A DNA stretch of 43,326 nt. It comes from Thermincola ferriacetica (GTDB lineage Bacteria; Bacillota; Thermincolia; Thermincolales; Thermincolaceae). How positions within the stretch are numbered: the first letter of the stretch is position 1; the number at the start of each line of letters is the position of its first letter. A program made the translations under genes and the position numbers. Below the pieces are notes generated by a model. The model was not told the origin of the DNA. It did no database searches and was given only the letters and a program-made list of their open reading frames with translations. The stretch lies in the NCBI RefSeq assembly GCF_001263415.1, contig NZ_LGTE01000024.1, positions 1 through 43,326 of the forward strand, given 5' to 3'. Shown here in pieces: positions 24,160 through 32,012 of this stretch.

Positions 24160-24978
24160 ATGTTAAGCCCACAGCAGCAAGAAATTGTGCGACTTAAAAA
24201 ACAGGGTCTGGGCGCAAAAAAAATAGCCCAAACGCTGGGGGTATCAGAATCAACGGTAAAAACCAACCTTCGGCGGATTAAAGAAAAACTGGCGAGATTG
24301 CAGGGGGGTGACAAAGATAACCCAAACGACCCTTCACAATATCCGTGTGCCCTTTTTGAGGACCAGAATCTGGAAGAAATGATAAGCGAAGTACCTGGAG
24401 CGCCCAGGATGACGGTCAACCAGTTCCAAGTGCTGGCCTTGGCTGGCAAAGGGTTGACTGTAAAACAGGTTGCCAAGAAGCTGAATAAATCGGAAAATGC
24501 CGTAAGATGCACACTTAAGCAGAAAAGCATTTCCGCTAAAGATTTTTCCAAACGCAAGTTAACGGCGGAGGAACGGGAACGCGTCGAAAAGATCAAACCA
24601 CCAGCGGAAAAACGTATCAGTTGGGCCGATGCCGCCCTTCTCCGCGCATACATTAACGGAGAAATCGCCAGGGACCATCTGGCTGGCGTGGAAGTGGTGC
24701 TCCGTGCCAAAGGATATATCCGCCGCACGCCGAACATAAACCGCGCCAACGCCAAACACCTGAAAACAATTATCGCCGGCTCGCGCGAAAAGGTGCTTCG
24801 TGTACCTGCAGACAAAGCCAAAACTGCACAAGCAGATTTGGCGCATAACAATGCAAAACTTCTGTGTTCCGTGACCGAACTCGAATATACCCATGAATAT
24901 GACGAGCCGAAGATAGACAGCTACCGCGTATACAGTGTCAGCGCCGCAGCGCTGGAAACGCTTCTCAAAGCCCTGTAG
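24160..24978 (+). CDS. Two-HTH DNA-binding protein (sigma-4/LuxR-like)
   Basis: A 272-residue protein. Residues 1-45 are a sigma region 4/LuxR-like HTH (MLSPQQQEIVRLKKQGLGAK, then IAQTLGVSESTVKTNLRRIKE), and a second similar HTH lies near 90-125 (FQVLALAGKGLTVKQVAKKL then SENAVRCTLKQK). The C-terminal half is basic and not recognised. ATG 24160 has GAAGGGAGGG upstream. It is the first gene after the omegaRNA-like element and precedes the conjugation genes, so it may regulate them. No sigma region 2 is present, so it is not a full sigma factor. Confidence 0.6.
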   Translation: MLSPQQQEIVRLKKQGLGAKKIAQTLGVSESTVKTNLRRIKEKLARLQGGDKDNPNDPSQYPCALFEDQNLEEMISEVPGAPRMTVNQFQVLALAGKGLTVKQVAKKLNKSENAVRCTLKQKSISAKDFSKRKLTAEERERVEKIKPPAEKRISWADAALLRAYINGEIARDHLAGVEVVLRAKGYIRRTPNINRANAKHLKTIIAGSREKVLRVPADKAKTAQADLAHNNAKLLCSVTELEYTHEYDEPKIDSYRVYSVSAAALETLLKAL

Positions 24979-25166
24979 TCGACTATCAAAGTTTTTTGGT
25001 TTCACCTCAAAGTTTTCAGCTTCAACCCCAAAGTTTTCAACCCGTTAGGAGAATACCCTGGCGGGTTTTTGCTTTTTTCAGAGGCCCGGTTGGCAGACCA
25101 GCGCGGAACGCTGGGGCTGGGAGGGTGCCGGCGGTGCGGGGAGTGCAGCCGGCCCGGGCAAAAAAC

Positions 25167-25493
25167 ATGAGAAAGGGGATGGTTGCTATCGAAGTCTTAA
25201 TCACAAGGCACGCGTTCCAGCGCGCGCAGGTCAGGGGGGTAGAGTGTGAGACTATAGAAGAACTGAGGGAACTGATAAAAAGCGTACACAAACGCGCCCG
25301 CATAATAAAAACCGACAGGCGGGGAAAAGAAGGTGTCTATGCTGCCAAAGAGGTTGTGTACGCCGCTGCCCGAAAAGGAGGCAAACTTGTTGTAAAAACC
25401 ATTTTTGGCACCCTTGCCCGCTACAACTGGGAACGTTCCACGCGCGACCGTCAATTCAGCCGGCACTGCCGCGGCAGAAGAAAAACAGCATAA
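25167..25493 (+). CDS. Small DUF4258/BrnT-like protein
   Basis: About 108 residues. ITRHAFQRAQVRGVECETIEEL, a variable middle and KLVVKTIFGT form the outline of small RNase-toxin-like DUF4258/BrnT proteins, but catalytic residues cannot be assigned with certainty and the C-terminus is unusually basic. Start choice is uncertain: ATG 25167 has no clear ribosome site, and ATG 25179 directly abuts GAAAGGGG. No antitoxin gene is adjacent. It precedes the pilin-like gene by 14 bases and may share its transcript. Confidence 0.45.
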   Translation: MRKGMVAIEVLITRHAFQRAQVRGVECETIEELRELIKSVHKRARIIKTDRRGKEGVYAAKEVVYAAARKGGKLVVKTIFGTLARYNWERSTRDRQFSRHCRGRRKTA

Positions 25494-25507
25494 GGAGGTG
25501 TGTTGTT

Positions 25508-25972
25508 GTGCAGAAAGGTTTTGTTGTTACAATCCTGTGCCTGCTGCTGATTTTTGCTCTGCCTTTGATGGCCAGGGCGGAGACCCTGCTGGACCCTGCA
25601 CCTGTGCCGGCAGGGACTGCGGACCAGACGCCGGCCCAGGCACCGGCACCAACTGTCAGCCCGGATGGTAAGACAATAGTCAGCAGCGGCAGCCCTTACC
25701 GGACCGTAACGCCCGAAGAATTCAGCGGCAAGATAAACACTTTAACCGGCGAGGTAAAACAGTCTTTGGACAAGATTGTCGTACCTGTGTCGGAAGTGGT
25801 GGTTGTTATCCTGCTCCTGGCGCTGCTGGTCGGGTCGCTGTTCGGTATCAAGGTTGTCCGCAAATACGCCCTGGCCGGGCTGGGGTTTTCCGCCCTTGCG
25901 CTGGTGCTGTATTACAGTATCCCGTCAATCATGGGCTTTATCAACCATGTGGCGAAAGTTCTGAATAGCTAA
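25508..25972 (+). CDS. Secreted pilin-like or conjugation membrane protein
   Basis: A 154-residue protein. GTG 25508 with AAGGAGGTG 7 bases upstream gives a signal peptide (FVVTILCLLLIFALPLMARA), a Pro/Ala/Thr-rich linker, and two membrane segments at about 95-115 and 122-145. The layout (signal peptide, short exterior, two helices) resembles VirB2/TrbC-type conjugative pilins or Gram-positive equivalents. It is the first of a run of type IV secretion-like genes with short spacers. Confidence 0.55.
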   Translation: MQKGFVVTILCLLLIFALPLMARAETLLDPAPVPAGTADQTPAQAPAPTVSPDGKTIVSSGSPYRTVTPEEFSGKINTLTGEVKQSLDKIVVPVSEVVVVILLLALLVGSLFGIKVVRKYALAGLGFSALALVLYYSIPSIMGFINHVAKVLNS

Positions 25973-25998
25973 TCTAAAACCAAAAAGGAGATGGTTTC

Positions 25999-26343
25999 AT
26001 GTTCAATAAGAGAAAAACACTGATAATTATGCTGTTGGTTGTTTCTCTCGTTGCCCTGTTTGCACATGTGGCCTTTGCGGAACAACTTCCAAATCCGTCA
26101 GCCAAAGACCTGGGCGACAAAATCATTAAGTTGGTGCAGGATGTAGGTGAACCCCTGGGCTCAGCAGTAGTATTTGCAACGCTGTTGTTTGCTTTCTTCC
26201 GCCTGGCAGTCACCTCCGGTAACCCCACGGAGCGTGCCAAGACAGTGCAGTCGTTGTTGTATATAGTGGTGGCTGGCGTAGGTCTTGGCGGGGCCCTGTT
26301 CCTGGCCGGCTTCATCATGGGCCTGGGCAATAATTTGCAATAA
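25999..26343 (+). CDS. VirB2/TrbC-like conjugative pilin candidate
   Basis: A 114-residue protein with a signal peptide (TLIIMLLVVSLVALFAHVAFA), a short polar part (PSAKDLGDKIIKLVQDVGEP) and two hydrophobic segments separated by a short basic loop (SGNPTERAK). This is the classic VirB2-type hairpin. ATG 25999 has AAAAGGAG upstream. It lies between another two-helix protein and a VirB3-like gene, the order expected for a conjugation channel operon. Confidence 0.6.
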   Translation: MFNKRKTLIIMLLVVSLVALFAHVAFAEQLPNPSAKDLGDKIIKLVQDVGEPLGSAVVFATLLFAFFRLAVTSGNPTERAKTVQSLLYIVVAGVGLGGALFLAGFIMGLGNNLQ

Positions 26344-26358
26344 TTGGAGGTCGGGCTT

Positions 26359-26649
26359 GTGCGAATATTCAAAATGCCCTACGAAACGGAACTGAACATC
26401 AAAATCCTGGGCGGTATAATTGATATTTACCAGGCCGTTTGTATGGGTGTGGTATTGATAATAGTTACCCCAACACTTCTTTCTATGACGTGGCTGCCGC
26501 TGGTCCTGCGGATAGCAGGGATCATACTGGCCGCCATAGCCGGGGTCATATTTGCCGTGGTCCGGGTGGGGGACCTGAACTTCATTCAGTACATATACTA
26601 CCGTTCCAGATTTTTTGGGAACGCGGGCAAAATTCAATACCCAAACTAA
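26359..26649 (+). CDS. VirB3/TcpE-like conjugation membrane protein
   Basis: About 96 residues starting (V)RIFKMPYETELNIKILGGI with two hydrophobic segments (about 18-40, 44-66) and a basic C-terminus. Small two-helix proteins encoded before a VirB4 ATPase correspond to VirB3/PrgI/TcpE. GTG 26359 is chosen because GGAGG lies 8 bases upstream; TTG 26344 lies before that site. The omegaRNA-like element at 26657 separates it from the downstream operon genes. Confidence 0.6.
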   Translation: MRIFKMPYETELNIKILGGIIDIYQAVCMGVVLIIVTPTLLSMTWLPLVLRIAGIILAAIAGVIFAVVRVGDLNFIQYIYYRSRFFGNAGKIQYPN

Positions 26650-26656
26650 AAAAGGG

Positions 26657-27057
26657 GGTCATAGACCCCACGGCTGAAGCCGGGGGCTTGTCCTCCAGGC
26701 TTTAGCCGTAGGCCCAAAAAAGGCCTCGCTATGACCAGCCTCAGAGGCCTGACTCGAAGGACAAGGGGATGAAGGTCCTACGTTACCGGGGAGAGCCGAA
26801 GTTCGCACTCCGGGATGCTCCTCCAGTCCCGAGACCCTGCAACCCGGCGGTTAAACAGCGAGCTGGGGGGTGTAGCGAGCAGTGCCGCCGGGAGACGGCC
26901 GCCCGGTAACATTGGCGAGGAGGGAGGCTGAGGAGAGTCCGCCTCAGCCCGTCACAAGGCCCTTACGGGCACAGGGGGCGTAAACCCCCTCCCCTTTACG
27001 GGGGACAAATTTAAGGCGCTTTCCTCCCTAGGCTTAAAAGCCGGGGCCTCCAGCGCC
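26657..27057 (+). mobile_element. OmegaRNA/HEARO-like structured element in the conjugation operon
   Basis: GGTCATAG (26657-26664) closes with CTATGACC (26729-26736) around a CGGCTGAAGCCG hairpin and a second GGCTTTAGCC-type stem, mirroring the GTCAACC/GGTTGAC architecture of the elements at 23790, 34227 and 43201. The body is rich in pairing (CCGGGGAGAGCC, CACTCCGGG). The right end has GGCGCT (27015-27020) paired with AGCGCC (27052-27057) around an inner GGCTTAAAAGCC hairpin. There is no coding frame for IscB. The primary sequence differs from copies 1 and 2, so it is a separate lineage. Confidence 0.5.
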
Positions 27058-27061
27058 ACAT

Positions 27062-27104
27062 GAGGAGGTGAAAAAGCGGCAGGCAGGGTTCTGCCGCTTT
27101 TCCT
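27062..27104 (+). promoter_or_regulatory. Ribosome site separated from its start codon by a hairpin
   Basis: GAGGAGGTG (27062-27070) is followed by a perfect 10-bp stem, AAAGCGGCAG (27073-27082) and CTGCCGCTTT (27091-27100), then TCCT and ATG 27105. With its U-rich end the hairpin is terminator-like; folded, it would bring the ribosome site close to the ATG. A similar layout occurs at 35251-35316. Confidence 0.5.
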
Positions 27105-27848
27105 ATGTCAACAGCAATAACCGTAATGTTTCTTGTGCTGTCCGCGTTAATGGGCGCGGCAATTTTTTACATGAACAAGAAAGCCCTGAAAGGCAGTGTC
27201 GGTTACGCCGGTAAAGCAGCGGAACAGAAGTCCGAGGAAATTTCCCGGGTGCAGAACCCTTTGCTCGGCCTGAAAAACATCAAAAACGGCATAGCTGAAT
27301 ACGATACCCATATGTGCATCTACCTGCGTTTGGGCAGTATCGATTTTCACCTGCTCACCGAAGGCGAGCAGCAGTCCGTCGAGGACGTGCTGCTGTCCCT
27401 GGCCCGGACAGTAAACTTTCCGGTTCAGGTGGTGGTTATCAGCCGCCAGACCGATACCAGGATGGCGGTAAACGGCGTTGTACAGAGCCTGAATATCAAC
27501 CGGTTAAGCCCGCAGTTGCGGAGCTACGCGGAACAAATGGTGCGGTATTTAAGCGCCATGATGGAGAACCGCGGCACGCCGGATTACGAAAAATACCTGG
27601 TGATCCGCTGTGATATGCTGGACAGCGCGGACAAAACCAGGAACGAGCTTTACCGCCGTGCCGACCTGGTAATCTCCGAACTGGCCAGGGCCAAGATCCC
27701 CTGCCAGCCGGTCAAAACCGACGAAATACCGGATATTTTCTTTGACCAGTTGAACCCGCAGCAGACCTTCAAACCCTCTGCTGCAATCAGGAACGGCGGT
27801 TTATATTACGCAAAAGGGGGTGGGATTGGTGCTGAAAAGACTGCTTGA
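27105..27848 (+). CDS. Conjugation accessory membrane protein (VirB4-associated)
   Basis: A 247-residue protein. One N-terminal membrane helix (ITVMFLVLSALMGAAIFYM) anchors a soluble domain containing YLRLGSIDFHLLTEGEQQSVEDVL and FPVQVVVISRQTDTR. That segment resembles the N-terminal domain of VirB4/TraE-type ATPases, encoded here as a separate protein. It overlaps the VirB4 gene by 20 bases, suggesting the two products act together at the inner face of the secretion channel. Start ATG 27105 has an unusual leader (see the hairpin entry). Confidence 0.6.
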   Translation: MSTAITVMFLVLSALMGAAIFYMNKKALKGSVGYAGKAAEQKSEEISRVQNPLLGLKNIKNGIAEYDTHMCIYLRLGSIDFHLLTEGEQQSVEDVLLSLARTVNFPVQVVVISRQTDTRMAVNGVVQSLNINRLSPQLRSYAEQMVRYLSAMMENRGTPDYEKYLVIRCDMLDSADKTRNELYRRADLVISELARAKIPCQPVKTDEIPDIFFDQLNPQQTFKPSAAIRNGGLYYAKGGGIGAEKTA

Positions 27849-29703
27849 CAGAACATCACAGGCGCGGCAGCCGGAAACCGACGAGTTTACCGCAAACACA
27901 CCCGGCCTGGACAACTTGATCAACCCTCCGTCCATAACAGAATACATAGACTACCTGAAGGTAGGAAGCAAATACCTGCGCGTGTTTGCGGTATCCGTCT
28001 ACCCGCTGCAGACGTATATATCCTGGCTGGACGATGTGTATATGATGGGCAGCGTGATTACCGCAATACACCTGCAGCCGCAGGAGCCGGCCATGGTCAA
28101 GGCTACCCTGACAAGAAAAATCACCAACAAGATGTCGCAGTATATACTCGAAGATAACCGGGGCAACATCCTGAACCTGCCTGAGCTTAAAAAGACCGTT
28201 GCCGATTATGAAAACCTGCGCGAACTCATCCAGACCGGCAGGGAAAAGCTGTTTTCCATTCAGATACTGTTTGGGATATATGCCGACACTATCGACGAAC
28301 TGAACGCGCGCAGTGTGGCCCTGGGCGACATACTGGCCCGGAGCGACGTGCGGATAATATCCCTGGACTATCGGCAGTACCAAGGTTTCAGAAGCCTGCT
28401 GGGCATGTGCCACTCCGGCATAACCCGGCCCTGGCAGAACGGCACGACGGGCAATACAATATCCATGCTGCCCATCACCGGCTCGGCCCTGAACCACCCG
28501 AACGGCATCTGGCTTGGCCGGAACTATTTCACCGGCTCCATGATGTTTTACGACCAGTTTGTCGGCCCGCCGGAACTGATGAACCCGCACATTGCCGTGT
28601 TCGGGTACTCCGGCGCAGGCAAAAGCACAACGCTGAAGGTAATGCTCCTGCGCGGAGCAATAAACGGCAGCCGGTACGTCACCATAGACGTAAACGGCGA
28701 ATATGCCCGGATGGTACCGTTTACCGGCGGCATAAACATCCCCATAAAACCCGGACAGGTATCCGGCATCAACCCCTTTGAACTGTCTGTCGAAGAAACG
28801 GAAACCGGGCAGGAGACGGCGAACGTGGCCGACAAAATTGCCGAGATTAAAGCTCTCATCACGACCATGGTCGAACTGGAAGGCCGGATAAGCCTCACCG
28901 CGCGGGAGAGCGCAATACTGACGGACGCCATAGGCGCGCTGTACGCCAAACGCGGGATAGACAGCAATCCCGACAGCCTGTACGAGCCAGCGCCCGGCGT
29001 GCAGGGAGACGAAATCAAGGTTGGTTATGTCAAAAAAGCCATGCCCACGCTGACCGAACTGGCCGAAGAACTCAGGAACATGGGTGCGGAGGACATGGCG
29101 ATTTATCTGAAACCCTTCCTGCGCACAGGGGAAAAGGGCATGTTCGACTGCACTTCTACAGTAAAACTGCATGACACATCTCACATTAACTTCGACCTGT
29201 CCCATATCAAGGACGACACCACCCGGCTGTATGCCTCTTTTGTTATCTACACCTGGGTCTGGCACGAGTTTGTGCTGAAGCTTGACAAGAGCATCAAAAA
29301 GGTGATAGAAAACGACGAGTGCTGGATGTTCACCAAACACCCTCTGGCCGCCGGGTTCCTGGAGAACTACGCCCGGCGCGGGCGGCACTACAGGTTTTCC
29401 CTGACCGTTGCCAGCCAGCAGGTGGAAGAATTTTTGTCCAGCGAATCAGGCAGGGCCATAATCAACAACTGCAGCACGGTAATCCTGCTGCGCCAGAACC
29501 CGTCGGTAGTTGAGATGGTCTGCGACCACTTCAGGCTGTCCGGCGGCAGCGGCGAGTTCCTGAACGGCTGCGGGCCGGGCGAAGGCATCATGCTGGCCGA
29601 CGGGCGGCTGCACGCAATAAAAATAACGCCGCTGGACTTCGAGATGAAGTACATCGACACAAGGCCGGACAAAGTTGCTGCGGAGGTGCGGAGACATGCT
29701 TAG
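27829..29703 (+). CDS. virB4: VirB4/TraE-like conjugation ATPase
   Basis: About 624 residues. A VirB4-type N-terminal region (YLRVFAVSVYPLQTYISWLD) is followed by the ATPase core: Walker A FGYSGAGKSTTLK (Lys265), TIDVNGEYARM, and Walker B VIENDECWMF near 494 with the RRGRHYRFSLTVASQQVEEFL motif after it. VirB4 energises pilus assembly and DNA transfer. GTG 27829 (or TTG 27826) follows AAAAGGGGGTGG. It overlaps the next gene by 8 bases. Size is at the small end for the family, matching the separate N-terminal partner encoded upstream. Confidence 0.9.
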   Translation: MLKRLLDRTSQARQPETDEFTANTPGLDNLINPPSITEYIDYLKVGSKYLRVFAVSVYPLQTYISWLDDVYMMGSVITAIHLQPQEPAMVKATLTRKITNKMSQYILEDNRGNILNLPELKKTVADYENLRELIQTGREKLFSIQILFGIYADTIDELNARSVALGDILARSDVRIISLDYRQYQGFRSLLGMCHSGITRPWQNGTTGNTISMLPITGSALNHPNGIWLGRNYFTGSMMFYDQFVGPPELMNPHIAVFGYSGAGKSTTLKVMLLRGAINGSRYVTIDVNGEYARMVPFTGGINIPIKPGQVSGINPFELSVEETETGQETANVADKIAEIKALITTMVELEGRISLTARESAILTDAIGALYAKRGIDSNPDSLYEPAPGVQGDEIKVGYVKKAMPTLTELAEELRNMGAEDMAIYLKPFLRTGEKGMFDCTSTVKLHDTSHINFDLSHIKDDTTRLYASFVIYTWVWHEFVLKLDKSIKKVIENDECWMFTKHPLAAGFLENYARRGRHYRFSLTVASQQVEEFLSSESGRAIINNCSTVILLRQNPSVVEMVCDHFRLSGGSGEFLNGCGPGEGIMLADGRLHAIKITPLDFEMKYIDTRPDKVAAEVRRHA

Positions 29704-31519
29704 AATGCAAAAAACAATAACCCTGGCGCTGATACTGACAGTGCTGGTCATGGCGCTGGTGCCTGCCATGGTGTACGCTGCCGGGGAGGACCAGCAGCAA
29801 AAACAGCTTTCCAAGCAGCCATTGGAGGACAAGGGCAGTTTGGGAGAAAGTTTTATCGCGACAATAATTAACGGCCTGGTTGCACCTCTGGAATGGCTGG
29901 GTGAGGTGGGCGGAATCCAGACGCTGGACAAGCTGATATATGACGCATCCGGGGATGCGGATGTGTCGCCGTTAACGGCAGGCGAATGGGCAACGGCGCA
30001 GAAATGGTATGTGGGCATAGCAGGAGCCACAATGTCGCTGCTGATAATTAGCGTGTTCTACACGTTTATAAAAACAGCCGCCTATGCAGCGTACAACCCT
30101 GCGGCCAGGGCCGGACTCGCCCAGGACGTGGGCCGGTGGTTTATCGCCCTGGTCCTGGTGGCAGCCATACCGTATCTGTTCATGGTATTTTCCGGCCTGA
30201 ACACCGCATTTGTCGATACAATCCAGGGTGTTGCCAGGAACGTGTCCGGCGCGGAAGCTGTCCGGCAGTTGGGCGATTATGGTGCCGGCGGCAGTTTCAT
30301 ATCCGGCCTGCACACCGGCAGCATACTGGGCACGGCCATAGCCAAACTTGTGCTTTTGGGCATTCAGGCGTGGATAAATTTTCTGTTCAAGATACGGAAG
30401 ATCATGCTGATTATTATGCTGGTGTTCGCCCCGGTAGCAGTGTACTTGTGGTCCATCCGCGGCGAGCCGCAGCCGCTGTCCGTGCTGTTCGGCGAGCTGG
30501 CCAGCAACTTCTTTATGCAGACAGCCTATGCGCTGGTGTTCTCCGTGTTCCTCTCGTTTGTGAACCTGGCCGAGGCAACATGGATTGACGTGATTGTCTG
30601 GCTGTTTATGATTACTTCGATAGCGGAAGTGATCCGCAACGTACTGCAGTCCCTGGTCTCCCGCTGGTCCGGTGTGAACGAGGCGGGCATTGCCGGCAGG
30701 GCCCTGGCTTTTGCCGGCGGCGGCGCTCTTATGGGCATGTCTCAGGTCCTGCGCGGCAATAAACAGGCCATGGCCGATTTCAATAAGATGCCCAAACCGG
30801 AAGGCATGGCCGGGGCAGGAGGCAGCGGCAGCCTTGGCGGCGGTACCGCGGACTTCTCCGGCAGCCCGGCAATGGGGACACTGTACCGGTCGTCATATAA
30901 CGCCGCCAAGTGGGGCGGTGTTATGGCCGCAGGCGTGTCAACGGCAGGCGCTGCCGCCGGCAGCCTTGTGACCGCCGCCGTGCCGGGTGGTGAGCACCTG
31001 GGCGTGATGGCCGGCCAGGCCGCCGGGGCGATAACGGGCGGCATAATCCGCGGAGTCGGTACATCAGCCGGCCTGGCGCGGAAAACCTGGTTTAACTCCC
31101 GGGCCTACGGCACCAACCTGGCAGGTGGGTTGCAGAAAGCCACGGGTACCGCATCAACCCCGCAGGCGCTGTTCCGCGCCGGGCGGATAGTGGCGCAGAA
31201 CACCTTCAGCCCGGCAGGCATGCCGGGCCTGCTGCAGAAATACGGTGCATCGGGTGCGGCAGCAGAAAACCAGGTGCCGGCAACCTGGCGGCAGTCAAAC
31301 GAGCCGCCGCCGGGTGGCGGAAGTTCCGGTGGAAGCGGACTTGACCGAAGTATGGCACCTGTAAGTTTTGCCGGCAATTCCGGCCCGGAAGGAATCGGCG
31401 GAACGTACAGCGGCGAATCCGAAACAGGGTCCATGCCGGGGCCAGGACAGGTACCGGCAGCGCAGGAAAAAACATTCAAACCGAAACAAAATGATTTTTC
31501 CCTGGACAATCTGGAGTAA
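29696..31519 (+). CDS. virB6: VirB6/TrbL-like polytopic conjugation protein
   Basis: About 607 residues with a signal peptide (ITLALILTVLVMALVPAMVYA), then five to six membrane segments between about 90 and 330 and a Gly/Ala/Pro-rich hydrophilic tail of more than 200 residues. That topology is characteristic of TrbL/VirB6 channel proteins. ATG 29696 overlaps the VirB4 stop, with GCGGAGGTGCGGAG as ribosome site. The tail ends FKPKQNDFSLDNLE just before a terminator-like hairpin. Confidence 0.75.
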   Translation: MLRMQKTITLALILTVLVMALVPAMVYAAGEDQQQKQLSKQPLEDKGSLGESFIATIINGLVAPLEWLGEVGGIQTLDKLIYDASGDADVSPLTAGEWATAQKWYVGIAGATMSLLIISVFYTFIKTAAYAAYNPAARAGLAQDVGRWFIALVLVAAIPYLFMVFSGLNTAFVDTIQGVARNVSGAEAVRQLGDYGAGGSFISGLHTGSILGTAIAKLVLLGIQAWINFLFKIRKIMLIIMLVFAPVAVYLWSIRGEPQPLSVLFGELASNFFMQTAYALVFSVFLSFVNLAEATWIDVIVWLFMITSIAEVIRNVLQSLVSRWSGVNEAGIAGRALAFAGGGALMGMSQVLRGNKQAMADFNKMPKPEGMAGAGGSGSLGGGTADFSGSPAMGTLYRSSYNAAKWGGVMAAGVSTAGAAAGSLVTAAVPGGEHLGVMAGQAAGAITGGIIRGVGTSAGLARKTWFNSRAYGTNLAGGLQKATGTASTPQALFRAGRIVAQNTFSPAGMPGLLQKYGASGAAAENQVPATWRQSNEPPPGGGSSGGSGLDRSMAPVSFAGNSGPEGIGGTYSGESETGSMPGPGQVPAAQEKTFKPKQNDFSLDNLE

Positions 31520-31520
31520 T

Positions 31521-31549
31521 CAGGACGGCAGAACGCCGTCCTTTTTTCT
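31521..31549 (+). terminator. Terminator-like hairpin before the TadE-like gene
   Basis: GGACGGC pairs with GCCGTCC around a short loop, followed by TTTTTTCTT. It sits between virB6 and the next ribosome site (GAGGAGGTGT), so it may reduce rather than stop transcription. Confidence 0.7.
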
Positions 31550-31560
31550 TGAGGAGGTGT

Positions 31561-31995
31561 ATGTTTTTGCTGAAGCTGATAAAAAAATTCATCCGCGACG
31601 AGCGCGGCCTGACCAATCTTCTGTCAGCGACTATGGTGCTGATTGTTCTGATGGCTGTTGTATCCCTGTCCCTCAACCTGACCCTGCTGTGGAACGCCAA
31701 GATCGCCGTCCAGCAGGCGGCCTTTGAAGCGGCCAGGGCGGGCTCGGTGGCCGAGGACCCGGTACCGAAAGCAGTGTCAGTCGCCCGGGGGTTTGCTGCC
31801 GGCGCACTGCCCGGCTGGACAGATCCGAGCGTTGTTACCGTTACAGCCGTCGAAACCGGCGTGGCCCCGGACAAAATGCTGTCCGTGACCGTTAACTACC
31901 ACCTGCCGCTGAAGGTGTTCAACGGCACGGGAGGCACGCTCAGGACTTTTGATCTGGTCGGTCAGGCAGTGGTTCCGATCCGGGAAAAATCGTAA
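31561..31995 (+). CDS. TadE-like pseudopilin
   Basis: A 144-residue protein. It starts with a short basic segment and an ERG processing-like site (FIRDERGLTNLL), then one hydrophobic helix (MVLIVLMAVVSLSLNLTLLW) and a periplasmic-type Ala/Val/Thr-rich domain. This matches TadE/TadG minor pseudopilins, where residues after the site resemble a type IV pilin start. GAGGAGGTGT precedes ATG 31561. It is followed 17 bases later by the Cas12f-like gene, so both may be on one transcript. Confidence 0.7.
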   Translation: MFLLKLIKKFIRDERGLTNLLSATMVLIVLMAVVSLSLNLTLLWNAKIAVQQAAFEAARAGSVAEDPVPKAVSVARGFAAGALPGWTDPSVVTVTAVETGVAPDKMLSVTVNYHLPLKVFNGTGGTLRTFDLVGQAVVPIREKS

Positions 31996-32012
31996 AAAAA
32001 AAGGGGGTGGTC

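Noticed and set aside
24160-24978. Sigma factor working with the dead Cas12f-like protein
   Set aside because: Known dead-Cas12f transcription systems pair with an adjacent ECF sigma factor. This protein has HTH motifs but no region 2 and lies 8 kb away, so a partnership is not supported.
27856-29388. Open minus-strand frame of about 510 codons
   Set aside because: It lies fully antisense to the VirB4-like ATPase gene, has no ribosome site and reads as low-complexity His/Gly/Val-rich sequence typical of GC-rich antisense frames.
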